DNA of 64,000 nucleotides from NCBI RefSeq assembly GCF_000336675.1, contig NZ_AOMB01000009.1:1572-65571 (forward strand), written 5' to 3'. Shown in pieces: positions 33,679 to 42,702 of this stretch. The notes under the pieces were generated by a model, which did not search any database, was not told the DNA's origin, and saw only the letters and a list, made by a program, of their open reading frames with translations. Made by a program: the position numbers and the translations under genes. Every line of letters begins with the position of its first letter. The first letter of the stretch is position 1. Source of the stretch: Halococcus hamelinensis 100A6 (lineage in GTDB: Archaea; Halobacteriota; Halobacteria; Halobacteriales; Halococcaceae).

Positions 33679-34065
33679 TCAGGGGCCCTCGGTCGAGTAC
33701 TCGACCGGGACGACCTCCTCGTCGCCGTCGCGGTCGGCGTTGAGGTCGACCTCTTCGGCGAGCGCGGCTTCGAGTTCGGAGCCGAGGCGCTCGGTCAGCG
33801 TCTGGAGTTCGTCCCCGCTCAGTTCCTCGTCGGGTCCCGGGAGGTCGAGGTCGCTGCCGACGAAGCGCTCGGGGCGGATGTCGACGCCCTCGTCGGGCTG
33901 GTCGATCTCGCCCTCGGGGTTGTCGAACCCCTCCTCGTGGACGAAGAGGTCGGCGTTCCCCTCGGGATCGACCCGAACGACCGGCTCGCCGACGTCGTCG
34001 AGGTACTTCTGCTGGAGCGCAGTTCTGACCAGGTCGGCCTCGGCGGTGATACGGTCGATCGCCAT
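33679..34065 (-). CDS. Conserved acidic haloarchaeal protein, function unknown
   Basis: The 128-residue protein is strongly acidic, with no membrane segment or cysteine. It opens MAIDRITAEADLVRTALQQKYL and contains EPVVRVDPEGNADLFVHEEG and ELQTLTERLGSELEAALAEE. It looks like a DUF5800-type haloarchaeal protein, from memory only. It lies convergent to the DUF5817 gene (37 bp) and 50 bp downstream of hmgA on the same strand. Confidence 0.7.
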   Translation of the reverse strand: MAIDRITAEADLVRTALQQKYLDDVGEPVVRVDPEGNADLFVHEEGFDNPEGEIDQPDEGVDIRPERFVGSDLDLPGPDEELSGDELQTLTERLGSELEAALAEEVDLNADRDGDEEVVPVEYSTEGP

Positions 34066-34115
34066 ACCCCCTCTTCTCGCTCGGACGGGATGTGCGTACC
34101 GACTGCCGACGCAAG

Positions 34116-35324
34116 CTATCGGCCGAGGTCGGCGTGGGCGCTCGACAGGTGGCGCGAGGCCAGCGCCCCGAGTAGCGAGAGTTCGCCCGCGAGCGCGCCC
34201 GCCGCGATGACCTCGGCGAGGGCGTCGGCGTTCGACCCAGGAGGACTCCCACCGCCGCGTACCCCGAGCAGCGAGAGCGCCTCGGCCTGCGTGGGCAGCT
34301 TCGTGCCGCCGCCGACGGTGCCGACTTCGAGGCTCGCGAGCGAGACGCTGGCGTAGAGTTCGTCCTCGCGGGCCGCCACGGTCGTGATCGCGTTCGAGCC
34401 CTCGACGACCTGGGCGGCGTCCTGACCGGTGGCGAGGAAGGCGGCGGCGACGACGTTCGCGGCCTGGGCGTTGAATCCCAAACTCCCCGCCTTCGCCGAC
34501 CCGACGAGGTTCTTCCGGGTGTTGAGTTCGGCGACCGCCTCGGGCGTGGCGTGGAGGCGTTCTTCGACGACCTCGTTCGGGATCGCCACGTCGGCGACGA
34601 CGCTTCGCCCACGACCCTCGACGGCGTTGATAGCGGCGGGTTTCTTGTCGGTACAGAGGTTGCCCGAGAGCGCGACGAGTTCGGCGGGGGTCTCGGACTC
34701 GACCACGTCGCAGGCCTCGCGGGTGGCGATCGTCGCCATGTTCATCCCCATCGCATCCTTGGTATCGTAGCCGAAGCGGAGGAACACCGAATCACCGACC
34801 GCGTAGGGCGTGAGGTCGACGAGTTCGCCGTGCGAGGTCGTGGACTCGGCGGCGCTCGCGAGGTCGGTCTCGTGGTCGCGCACCCACCCGACCACCGCCT
34901 CGGCTTCGACCACTCCATCGACTCGGAAGACCGGTGCGCGCGTCATCGCGCGTTTCGTCACCCGCGCGTCCGCCCCGCCGGCCGCCCGGATCACCGAACA
35001 GCCCCGGTTCACCGACGCCACCAGCGCCCCCTCGGTGGTGGCGAGCGGGAGGTAGTGTTCGGCCTCGCGCTCGCCGCCCGCCACGGGGACCGGCCCGGCG
35101 ACGCCTATCGGGATCTCCACGGTGCCCACGAGGTTCTCGATGGTCGACTCGGTATCGGCGGCCGCGAGATGCGATTCGCCCACCGAGTCGAGGCTCGTGC
35201 CCGCTTCGTTCGCCACCACGCGCCGCCGGGCGGCGGCCGCGGTCTCGGGGTCGGCGTGGGATTCGAGTTCGTGGAGGCGGAGGTCGCCCTCCCGGACGCG
35301 CTCGGCGAGGTCTGCGGCGTTCAT
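34116..35324 (-). CDS. hmgA: Hydroxymethylglutaryl-CoA reductase (NADPH), class I
   Basis: The start at 35324 (MNAADLAERVREGDL) gives 402 residues. The enzyme makes mevalonate for isoprenoid ether lipids. Diagnostic blocks are ENLVGTVEIPIGVAGPVPV with the catalytic glutamate, DAMGMNMATIATRE, SGNLCTDKKPAAIN with the catalytic lysine, and GTVGGGTKLPTQ. Statin-type target residues are therefore intact. The frame extends upstream to 35462 but that part is not conserved-looking. Confidence 0.97.
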   Translation of the reverse strand: MNAADLAERVREGDLRLHELESHADPETAAAARRRVVANEAGTSLDSVGESHLAAADTESTIENLVGTVEIPIGVAGPVPVAGGEREAEHYLPLATTEGALVASVNRGCSVIRAAGGADARVTKRAMTRAPVFRVDGVVEAEAVVGWVRDHETDLASAAESTTSHGELVDLTPYAVGDSVFLRFGYDTKDAMGMNMATIATREACDVVESETPAELVALSGNLCTDKKPAAINAVEGRGRSVVADVAIPNEVVEERLHATPEAVAELNTRKNLVGSAKAGSLGFNAQAANVVAAAFLATGQDAAQVVEGSNAITTVAAREDELYASVSLASLEVGTVGGGTKLPTQAEALSLLGVRGGGSPPGSNADALAEVIAAGALAGELSLLGALASRHLSSAHADLGR

Positions 35325-35448
35325 GCCCCTGCCTCGTCGCGGGCGGGCTAACCGTTTGGGTTCCATCGGAGCGGTCCGGTCGACCCCGAAAACAACCGGG
35401 CGACGGATATTCATGTAACTCGGAGGAACGGTTATATCCTCGGGACGC

Positions 35449-35460
35449 GTTCGTACGAAC
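35449..35460. promoter_or_regulatory. 12-bp palindrome in the DUF4013 promoter
   Basis: GTTCGTACGAAC is a perfect palindrome about 15 bases downstream of a TATA-like GTTATATCC (near 35431). It is therefore placed close to the expected transcription start of the DUF4013 gene. CAAGAAC/GTTCTTG half-sites follow within the leader. Confidence 0.45.
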
Positions 35461-35507
35461 AAGAACAGTTGCGTCGCGCTCGCGAGCAGTCGTTCTTGGT
35501 GACCACG

Positions 35508-36206
35508 ATGATCAGCGAATCGATTACCTACCTGCAGAACAGTGACGAGGTCGTCAAGACCGTCCTCATCGGCGGCTTGCTATCGATCTCGAGCGTCCTC
35601 CTCGTCCCGGCGTTCGTCGTCTCGGGCTACCTCGTTCGGGTCCTCCAGCGGACGATGAACGGCAACGACGAGGCACCCGTCTTCGAGGACTGGGAACGGC
35701 TCCTCGTCGACGGCCTGAAGGCGTTCGCCATCGCCGCCGTCTACGGGCTCGTCCCCGCCATCGTCGGCTTCGTGCTCGTCGGCGGGGGGATCATGGCGGC
35801 ATTTTCGGGTGACGCGGGAAGCCTCATCGGCGGGACCAGCATCTTCGTGGGGCTCCTCCTCTCGATGGTCCTCGGCCTCGCCGCGTGGTACGTCATCCCC
35901 GCCGCGACCGCGAACTTCGCCGAGACCGGCCGTCTGAGCGACGGGTTCGATATCGGCACGCTCCGCCCGGTCCTGCTGAGCAGGACCTACGCGACCGGCT
36001 GGCTGCTGGCGCTCGGTGTCATCGTCCTCGGCGGCCTCGTCGCCGGCGTGCTCAACGTCGTCCCGCTCCTCGGGACGATCGTGGGCGTCTTCGTGAGCTT
36101 CTACGCGGCCGTGGCGGCCTACTACATCATTGGCCACACTTGGGCGGACCTGCGGACCGTCGAAACCCATCACGAAGGGACAGTCGACGAACGACCGGCG
36201 GCCTGA
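35508..36206 (+). CDS. DUF4013 family membrane protein
   Basis: The start at 35508 (MISESITYLQNSDEV) gives 232 residues. An earlier ATG-less extension to 35469 is possible. About six helices are seen, and the blocks LIGGLLSISSVLLVPAFVVSGYLVRVL and PVFEDWERLLVDGLKA are typical of DUF4013. The function is unknown. The neighbour on the other strand, ending 64 bp away, is a similar polytopic protein. Confidence 0.85.
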   Translation: MISESITYLQNSDEVVKTVLIGGLLSISSVLLVPAFVVSGYLVRVLQRTMNGNDEAPVFEDWERLLVDGLKAFAIAAVYGLVPAIVGFVLVGGGIMAAFSGDAGSLIGGTSIFVGLLLSMVLGLAAWYVIPAATANFAETGRLSDGFDIGTLRPVLLSRTYATGWLLALGVIVLGGLVAGVLNVVPLLGTIVGVFVSFYAAVAAYYIIGHTWADLRTVETHHEGTVDERPAA

Positions 36207-36270
36207 ACCGGGCCGAACCCGCCGTCCCGTTTTCCCCACCTCGCAACCGTCCGAAAGGCGTTCCTCGACC

Positions 36271-37281
36271 CTACGCCGTCGTCTCGGTCCGGGCCGCCGC
36301 CCGTCGGTCGGGGATCAGGTCGAGCGCCTCGTCGGTGTCGCCGAGCACGAGGAGCGCGTAGAACCGGAAGTAGGTCTCGACGGGGACCTTCACGAGGAGG
36401 ATAGCGACGAGCGCCAGCACGAGGTAGACGAGACCGATGACCGCGAGCGCGACCACCTCGATCGTCGAGAAGCTCCCGAAACCGCCGACGAGCAGGACGA
36501 CCCCGGCCAGGATCCCGAACGGGATCGCGAGCGCGACGAGGACGAGGAGGTCGACGATCGCCACGGCGATGCCGGCCGCGATCGAGAGCACGAACTCGAC
36601 GACGACGTAGACCGCGTACTGCGCCCACCGGCCGCGGAGCGTCGGCCAGAACCGTCGCCACCCCGCCAGCACGCCACGCTCTTCGAGCAGCATCACCGGG
36701 ACGACGAACATCGTCGTGAACCCGGAGACCAGGGCGGCGACCACGGTGACGAGGAGGACTACCGGCACGACCACCAGCACCGTCCCCACCGCGGCACCGG
36801 CGCTCGGGCCGGAGCCACCGAGAAACGGGAGCAGCGCGAGTCCAACGGGAACCGCGATCGCCGCGAGCGTGAGGAGCCCGAGCACGACCCGGAAGCCGAA
36901 CAGCCGGAGGCCGGCCCCGAGATATCGCCGGCCGAACCGCCGGATATGGACGGTATCGGAGCGGAGCGACTCGACGAAGACGAACTCCATGACCGACCCG
37001 ACGAGGGCGAACAGGAGCGCGAGCACGAGGAGCAAGGCGACGACGAGCGCCACCGCGGCGAGGGTCCACTCGGGGAGGTCGGCGGCCGGTACGTCCCCCG
37101 GAACCGTCTCGGGAACGCCCGTGGTGTCGGTTCCGCTCGACTGGAAACTGAACGTCGACGTGCCACCGACGAAGAACACGACCAGCGCGAGGCGGAGCCA
37201 GCGGGACCGGTCGAACGGGAGGAGATACGAGCGGGTGACGTCGAACGCGTCGCCCAGCGCGTCGACCGCGTAGTATGTCAT
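36271..37281 (-). CDS. DUF7544-type polytopic membrane protein
   Basis: The 336-residue protein opens MTYYAVDALGDAFDVTRSYLLPFD, a typical start of haloarchaeal DUF7544 proteins. It has about six transmembrane helices grouped at residues 30-45, 74-100, 125-210 and 240-310. FTTMFVVPVMLLEERGVLAGW is an amphipathic loop shared with the wider glycerophosphoryl-diester/DUF4013-like membrane folds. No enzyme motif is visible. Confidence 0.78.
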   Translation of the reverse strand: MTYYAVDALGDAFDVTRSYLLPFDRSRWLRLALVVFFVGGTSTFSFQSSGTDTTGVPETVPGDVPAADLPEWTLAAVALVVALLLVLALLFALVGSVMEFVFVESLRSDTVHIRRFGRRYLGAGLRLFGFRVVLGLLTLAAIAVPVGLALLPFLGGSGPSAGAAVGTVLVVVPVVLLVTVVAALVSGFTTMFVVPVMLLEERGVLAGWRRFWPTLRGRWAQYAVYVVVEFVLSIAAGIAVAIVDLLVLVALAIPFGILAGVVLLVGGFGSFSTIEVVALAVIGLVYLVLALVAILLVKVPVETYFRFYALLVLGDTDEALDLIPDRRAAARTETTA

Positions 37282-37415
37282 ATCCTAATGATTGTGCGGC
37301 TGTCGTCATAAGCGGAACGCCGGATCTGACTCGTGTGTGGTGTCGGTTCGGTGGGATACCGAATGCGGACCTGACTCACCGAAGCGCTTTCGCGCCCTTC
37401 GTGCCTCGCTCCGGT

Positions 37416-38939
37416 ATGGCCGCCGACTTGGTCCTCACGAACGCCGAGATCCACACCCTCACCGACCCCGACGACGTCCACGAGGCGCTCGCGGTTCGCG
37501 ACGGCCGGGTCGTCCGGCTGGGGTCGGCCTACGAGGTTGCGTTTCTCGAAGGGGTCGAGACGCGAACCATCGACCTCGAGGGCCGCGTGCTCCTGCCGGG
37601 GTTCGTCGACGCCCACACCCACCTGACCGAGGTCGGAACGCGGCTGGTCCACGCCGACCTCTCGGGAGCGGGGTCGGCGGCCGAGGCCGTCTCGCGCCTC
37701 GCCGACCGCGCCGACGAAACCGACGCCGGCTGGGTCCAGGGCTACGGCTACGACGAGTCCGGGTGGTCCGACGCGCGCTATCTCGACCGGGACGACCTCG
37801 ACGGCGTGAGCACCGACCGCCCAGTAGTAGCGTTCCGCGAGGACATGCACACCGCGGGGATCAACGGCGTCGCGCTCGACCGTCTCGGCGACCGACTCCC
37901 CGTCGACGACGTGCTGGAGGCGAACGGCGTTCCCACGGGCGTGGTGGTCGAGGACGCGCTCGGACCGGTTCGTGAGGCTATCGCGCCGGACGTGGACGAG
38001 ACGCGCGACCGCCTCCGGGCGGCCATCGACCACGCCAACGCGTGCGGCGTCACCGGGATCCACGACCTGGTGCGTCACTCGCACGCGCCCCGCGTCTACC
38101 GCGACCTCCGTCGGGAGGGCGACCTCTCGCTCCGCGTTCGCATCAACTACTGGTCCGACCACCTCGACGCGCTCCGCGAGGTCGGCCTCGGGACCGACGA
38201 CGGCGACGAGTTCGTCCGGACGGGTGCGATCAAGAGCTTCACCGACGGGAGCTTCGGCGGCCGCACGGCGAAGCTCTCCGAACCCTACGCCGACGGCGAG
38301 GGGAGCGGGAAGTGGGTCGTGTCGCCCTCGGAACTCCACGACCTCGTCGAGCGCGCCGACGCGGACGGCTATCAGTTCACGGCCCACGCCATCGGCGACG
38401 CCGCCATCGACGCGGTGCTCGACGCCTACGAGGCGACCGAGGCCGGAGCCGCGCGCCACCGGATCGAACACGTCGAACTCCCGTCCGAGTCGGCCATCGA
38501 ACGCCTCGCCGAGACGGGCGTGGTGGCCTCCGTCCAGCCGAACTTCCTGAAGTGGGCCGGGGAGGACGGACTCTACGAGTCGCGGCTGGGGACCGACCGC
38601 CGTCGGCGCTCGAACCCGTTCCGGGACCTGCTCGATGCGGGGGTTCACCTCGCCTTCGGCAGTGACTCGATGCCGCTCGACCCGCTGTTCGGGGTCCAGC
38701 AGGCGGTGAACGCCCCGGTCGAGGGACAGCGCCTCACCGTCACCGAAGCCCTGCGGGCGTACACCCACGGTGCGGCCTACGCGGGCTTCGACGAGGACCG
38801 ACTCGGCACCGTCGAACCCGGCAAAGCGGCCGACTTCACGGTCCTCGATTCGTCCCCGTGGGACGAACGGGAGGCGATCGCCGACATCGACGTCGCGATG
38901 ACGGTCGTCGACGGGGCGGTCGTCCACGACGCGCGCTGA
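37416..38939 (+). CDS. Amidohydrolase family protein (YtcJ-like)
   Basis: The start at 37416 (MAADLVLTNAEIHTL) gives 507 residues. The metal-binding site starts with GFVDAHTHLTEVG. FTAHAIGDAAIDAVLDAY, IEHVELP and AFGSDSMPLDPLFGVQ supply the later ligands and the catalytic aspartate. This is the YtcJ-type (N-substituted formamide deformylase-like) branch of the amidohydrolase superfamily, where substrates are rarely known. It converges on gpmI. Confidence 0.92.
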   Translation: MAADLVLTNAEIHTLTDPDDVHEALAVRDGRVVRLGSAYEVAFLEGVETRTIDLEGRVLLPGFVDAHTHLTEVGTRLVHADLSGAGSAAEAVSRLADRADETDAGWVQGYGYDESGWSDARYLDRDDLDGVSTDRPVVAFREDMHTAGINGVALDRLGDRLPVDDVLEANGVPTGVVVEDALGPVREAIAPDVDETRDRLRAAIDHANACGVTGIHDLVRHSHAPRVYRDLRREGDLSLRVRINYWSDHLDALREVGLGTDDGDEFVRTGAIKSFTDGSFGGRTAKLSEPYADGEGSGKWVVSPSELHDLVERADADGYQFTAHAIGDAAIDAVLDAYEATEAGAARHRIEHVELPSESAIERLAETGVVASVQPNFLKWAGEDGLYESRLGTDRRRRSNPFRDLLDAGVHLAFGSDSMPLDPLFGVQQAVNAPVEGQRLTVTEALRAYTHGAAYAGFDEDRLGTVEPGKAADFTVLDSSPWDEREAIADIDVAMTVVDGAVVHDAR

Positions 38940-38963
38940 GCTGCGGGCCCCACCGACATCGGC

Positions 38964-40478
38964 TCAATCGAGCAGCGAGTCGCCGGTCATCACGTCGGGG
39001 ACGTCGATCCCGCAGCGTTCGAGCAGCGTGGGCGCGAGGTCCGAGAGTTCGCCGCCCGCCCTCATTCCCCTCCCACCGTCGGTGCCGTCGGGTGCGAGAT
39101 ACACCATCGGAACCGGGTTGGTGGTGTGGGTCGTGTCGGGGTCGTCGGGGGTGCCCATGTCGTCGGCGTTGCCGTGGTCCGCAGTTATCAGGACGTGCCC
39201 GCCCGCCTCCTGGCAGGCCCCGACCAGGCGTTCGAGTTGGTCGTCGACGGCTTCGACCGCCGCCACGGCGGCGTCGAAGTCGCCGGTGTGACCCACCATG
39301 TCGGCGTTGGCGTAGTTGCACACCATCAGATCGGGGTCGTCGGTCTCGATCACCTTGATGGCGGTGTCCGTCACCCCCTCGGCGCTCATCTCGGGTCGCA
39401 GGTCGTAGGTCGGCACGTCGGGGCTGTCGATGATTCGCCTGATCTCTCCGTCGAACGCCCCCTCCCGCCCGCCGTTGAGGAAGTAGGTCACGTGGGGGTA
39501 CTTCTCGGATTCGGCGATCCGGAGCTGACTCAGCCCGTGGGCGGCGAGCGTCTCACCGAGAGTGTCCTCGGGTTCGTGTGGCGCGAACGCGACGGGGAAC
39601 TCGAACGTCTCGTCGTACTCGGTCATCGTGACGAGTTCGACTTCCGGAGGCGAGGTCTCGAACGCCCATTCCGGACGGGTGTCCGTGAGCATCCGGACGA
39701 GCTGGCGCGCCCGGTCCGCCCTGAAGTTGAAGAAGACGACGCTGTCGCCGTCTTCGAGCGCCGGCCCGCCCTCGACCAGCGTCGGCGCGACGAACTCGTC
39801 GGTCTCGCCGCGCTCGTAGGCGTCCTCGACCGCGGCCACCGCCGACTCTGCCGTGTGGTCGGCCTCCCGCTCGACGATCGCGTCGTAGGCGCGTCTCGTC
39901 CGCTCCCAGTTCTCGTCTCTGTCCATCGCGTAGTACCGCCCGGAGACCGTCGCCACGTCGCCGGTGCCGTATTCTTCGACGGCGGCGTCGAGGTTCGCGA
40001 GGAACTGGGTGGCGCTCTCCGGGGCGGTGTCCCGGCCGTCGGTGAACGCGTGGGTCACCGCCTCGACGCCCGCTTCTGCGGCGGCCCCGACGAGCGCCTG
40101 GAGGTGAGCCTGGTCGGAGTGGACCCCGCCGTCGCTCACCAGCCCCACGAAGTGGACCCGACCGTCGTCGTCGAGCGCATGGTCGAACGCGGTTCGGACC
40201 GCCTCGTTTCCGTCGAGCGAGCCCGATTCGACCGCCCGCGTGATCCGGGTGTAGCTCTGGTCGATCACCCGGCCCGCGCCGATCGTGAGGTGGCCGACCT
40301 CGCTGTTGCCCATCTGGCCCTCGGGGAGGCCGACCGCCCGCCCCGAAGTGTCGAGGGTGCCGCTCGCACCCTGTTCGGCCAGCCGGTCCATCGTGGGCGT
40401 CTCGGCCGCCCGGACCGCGTCGAGCCGGTCGTGGTCGGCGAGCCCCCAGCCGTCGAGGATCACGAGCGCCGCCTGCAT
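38964..40478 (-). CDS. gpmI: 2,3-bisphosphoglycerate-independent phosphoglycerate mutase
   Basis: The 504-residue enzyme interconverts 3- and 2-phosphoglycerate. It has the alkaline-phosphatase fold: LVILDGWGLADHD at the start, GNSEVGHLTIGAG with the catalytic serine, VHSDQAHLQAL, FFNFRADRARQL, CNYANADMVGHTGD and ITADHGNADDM for the two manganese ions. The full-length bacterial-type form in a haloarchaeon is normal. Confidence 0.97.
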   Translation of the reverse strand: MQAALVILDGWGLADHDRLDAVRAAETPTMDRLAEQGASGTLDTSGRAVGLPEGQMGNSEVGHLTIGAGRVIDQSYTRITRAVESGSLDGNEAVRTAFDHALDDDGRVHFVGLVSDGGVHSDQAHLQALVGAAAEAGVEAVTHAFTDGRDTAPESATQFLANLDAAVEEYGTGDVATVSGRYYAMDRDENWERTRRAYDAIVEREADHTAESAVAAVEDAYERGETDEFVAPTLVEGGPALEDGDSVVFFNFRADRARQLVRMLTDTRPEWAFETSPPEVELVTMTEYDETFEFPVAFAPHEPEDTLGETLAAHGLSQLRIAESEKYPHVTYFLNGGREGAFDGEIRRIIDSPDVPTYDLRPEMSAEGVTDTAIKVIETDDPDLMVCNYANADMVGHTGDFDAAVAAVEAVDDQLERLVGACQEAGGHVLITADHGNADDMGTPDDPDTTHTTNPVPMVYLAPDGTDGGRGMRAGGELSDLAPTLLERCGIDVPDVMTGDSLLD

Positions 40479-40590
40479 ACGTCAGTTTGGCCGGGCGCGC
40501 GTAACTACCCTTCGCACTCGCGGGCTTCGTGGTTGATGTCTTAGGACTGCTCGCTGGATTCGACCTCGGAGAATTGGAATCCGTTAATAC

Positions 40591-40600
40591 AAAAAAAAAA
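40591..40600 (-). terminator. Oligo-T terminator downstream of the 195-residue gene
   Basis: Ten consecutive A on the plus strand are T10 on the minus strand, beginning about 20 bases after the stop of the gene at 40622. Archaeal RNA polymerase stops at such T-runs. Confidence 0.6.
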
Positions 40601-40621
40601 GAGCAGCGAGGGTCGGCGAGG

Positions 40622-41209
40622 CTAGTCGTCCTCGTTTCTCTCGAGTGCCTCCTCGACCTTGTTCTTGGTTAGGCCGTGGACTCCCTTCGCGAAGCGGTAT
40701 CTGCTGGGGTCTGAGTTGATTCCCAGCACGTTTCTACCGACTGCCCCGTTGACAGCCTTCACGACGGCGTTGAAGTCCGTTCTGTCAACGCTTCCGAGAG
40801 CCGCTTTGGTCTTGCCCTCTCGGCTGAGGACTTGTGTGACGATATCGTCGAGCGCGGCCTTGTAACCGAACGGGGCGGCTGACCGAATGTCTCGGCCCTC
40901 GTCGTACTCCCAGTCGATGACGATAGGGTTCACGCCACCCTGGAACGTTTTGTCGAGATATCCATCCTCCTCGGCGAGGTCGTTGAGGAGCCTGGTATAC
41001 TTGAGACTCGTTAGGACCCGGTCTTTATCGTCGATGACCTTTTCGAGGTCCTTGGTTGCCTCAACGTCGTCTCTGAGACTCGGGCGTTCGAAGACCACCG
41101 GGCCGTTGACGTATGCGATTGTCAGCACGATGCGTTTCCGGGCCGTGGTCAGCTCCCCCCACGGCGTAGGGTCAGTGGCCGTTTCAGGCCTGCTTGAGTC
41201 AGAACTCAA
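40622..41209 (-). CDS. Accessory protein of unknown function (195 residues)
   Basis: The soluble protein contains LTTARKRIVLTIAYVNGPVV, KVIDDKDRVLTSLKYTRLLN, a central GGVNPIVIDWEYDEGRD and a C-terminal FAKGVHGLTKNKVEEALE that could be helix-turn-helix-like. The start is TTG at 41209, since a stop lies two codons upstream. A GTG 27 codons later is the alternative. GC is clearly lower than in flanking core genes, which suggests recent acquisition. I do not recognise the family. Confidence 0.65.
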   Translation of the reverse strand: MSSDSSRPETATDPTPWGELTTARKRIVLTIAYVNGPVVFERPSLRDDVEATKDLEKVIDDKDRVLTSLKYTRLLNDLAEEDGYLDKTFQGGVNPIVIDWEYDEGRDIRSAAPFGYKAALDDIVTQVLSREGKTKAALGSVDRTDFNAVVKAVNGAVGRNVLGINSDPSRYRFAKGVHGLTKNKVEEALERNEDD

Positions 41210-41726
41210 TGTCGGTTACCGACCTAAGACGCGAGGGAAACCTATTTCATTTGGGCTGCCTAAGCGGTAGGCACGCCCAAAACCCTCGCGTGGAGACCCC
41301 ACTCTCCGCGGCCGGCGGGGGTGGATGGCGGGCATTTCGCAGATGGCTCACGTCGATGCTACCAGGCAGGAACGTGGGCCATTTTGTTTTTCGGCGTGCT
41401 TCGTTGTGTTAGACCGGGGTCCACCGGCGTTTCACCCGGGCATTTGCGGCGGATGCACTTAAGTCCCTCGTCCAAAAATGACCTCAGATTGGGTTTTCGG
41501 GCATAGGTTGAATGTTCGGAGACGTGCTTTATTACTAATGATGGTTATGGACCAGCGAGTGTCTGCTGGGTGGACCCACACCCGCTCGTAAGACGTGTAG
41601 AAGAGATATCGACATATGACGAATCGTTGATTCACATTCGACTAGTTAAGCCACCAACTCTTCCGGGGATTCATTGAATTTCCGCGAAAACCTTTTCATG
41701 GAAGCTCCCACCATATTAGACGTGCT
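41210..41726. other. 517-bp stretch without a recognised gene
   Basis: No convincing coding frame is present on either strand. A compact stem GGGC-TGCCTA-AGCGG-TAGGCA-CGCCC lies at about 41255-41280. The rest drops in GC toward 41726. It could hold a small RNA or a decayed gene. A TATA-like CATATTAG lies about 15 bases before the next ATG. Confidence 0.4.
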
Positions 41727-42371
41727 ATGAAGACAAATGTGAAACTAGAGTACGGCTCAGCAACGTTCGAGATACAGGCTCTAGAAGACGATAATTACAA
41801 AGATGAAGTACTAGAAATGCTTGAATTTATTGGCGAACACGAAGACCAATTTGAGATTCTTGGAGAGATGAAATCCGCTCCAAAGATGGCCGACTCCGGA
41901 GCAGAAGACAAATCTTTGGATGAGTTTTTGCCGTCGCAAACAAAGAACGAAGAGGAAGAGAACGCAGAGAGCGACCCGCTATACCCTATTGCTTCACGGA
42001 TCAAGGTACCAGTTTCTGAGCTCAATACGTTTCTCCACGTTGAGCCAGAAGAAGACAGCCCTCCTTTTGTGTACACGGAGGATCTAGATATAGACGCTCG
42101 TAGGCAGGTTGATAAGCAGAGAATCGTGTCGCTCATAATATTGTACCTATGGGACGAGTGCTATGGATATGACCGGATGAAATCAACCCAGCTAAAGGAT
42201 TCTCTTGAATTTTCAGACACTTCGTCAAGTGGTATGGCAAATATGTACCAGGGAAAAGGGGACCGCTATTTTGACCGCCGGGGGAGGGGTCCCTCCGCAA
42301 CCGTGGGGCTGACCCCACCTGGTAAGCGTCAGGCACGAAAGGAGCTGACTCAAATTGTCAATCAAAGGTAA
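41727..42371 (+). CDS. Low-GC accessory protein of unknown function (214 residues)
   Basis: The protein opens MKTNVKLEYGSATFEIQALE, then has an acidic, Lys/Glu-rich linker (EDKSLDEFLPSQTKNEEEEN). A second domain from about residue 85 (YPIASRIKVPVSELNTFLHV, DKQRIVSLIILYLWDECYG) looks helical and wing-like, as in many defence- or plasmid-borne sensor proteins. A/T-ending codons (gaa, gat, aaa, ata) are frequent, unlike the core genes around it. This points to horizontal transfer. No function is assigned. Confidence 0.75.
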   Translation: MKTNVKLEYGSATFEIQALEDDNYKDEVLEMLEFIGEHEDQFEILGEMKSAPKMADSGAEDKSLDEFLPSQTKNEEEENAESDPLYPIASRIKVPVSELNTFLHVEPEEDSPPFVYTEDLDIDARRQVDKQRIVSLIILYLWDECYGYDRMKSTQLKDSLEFSDTSSSGMANMYQGKGDRYFDRRGRGPSATVGLTPPGKRQARKELTQIVNQR

Positions 42372-42515
42372 TTGTCTTAATTCGTTCGTGTGGACTCAGA
42401 ACGCCTAGTACGGACTCGGTAAAATACGTGTCAAGTTGTTAATCGCACCTGTTCATATTTCCTACTGTCTATAGTAGGGCTCATGAACAGCATCAGTTAA
42501 TCTGGTGACACGATA

Positions 42516-42702
42516 TTAGACATCGAGCTTGAAGACGCGATCGAGATACAGGTCCTCAACGTCCTCGTAGTAGGTATGGATATAGTGGTGCATAGCACCG
42601 TCCTCAATACTGGTTCCGACCTCGTCGCCCGGCATATAGTGGACCAGTTCGGCGTTCACGTCCTGATGCACGGACCAGCACGTCGCAAACCAGTATCGAG
42701 AC
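42516..42702 (-). pseudogene. 3' remnant of a truncated gene
   Basis: Directly behind the DUF7113-type gene the minus strand reads YWFATCWSVHQDVNAELVHY, then MPGDEVGTSIEDGAMHHYIH and TYYEDVEDLYLDRVFKLDV before TAA. The composition is protein-like, but no start codon with a sensible N-terminus exists. Upstream the frame runs into the neighbouring gene out of frame. It seems to be the C-terminal 60 residues of a gene whose front was deleted at the island edge. Confidence 0.55.

Noticed and set aside
41255-41280. tRNA-like stem in the accessory patch
   Set aside because: Only one stem pairs; there is no T-loop TTCGA sequence or acceptor pairing.
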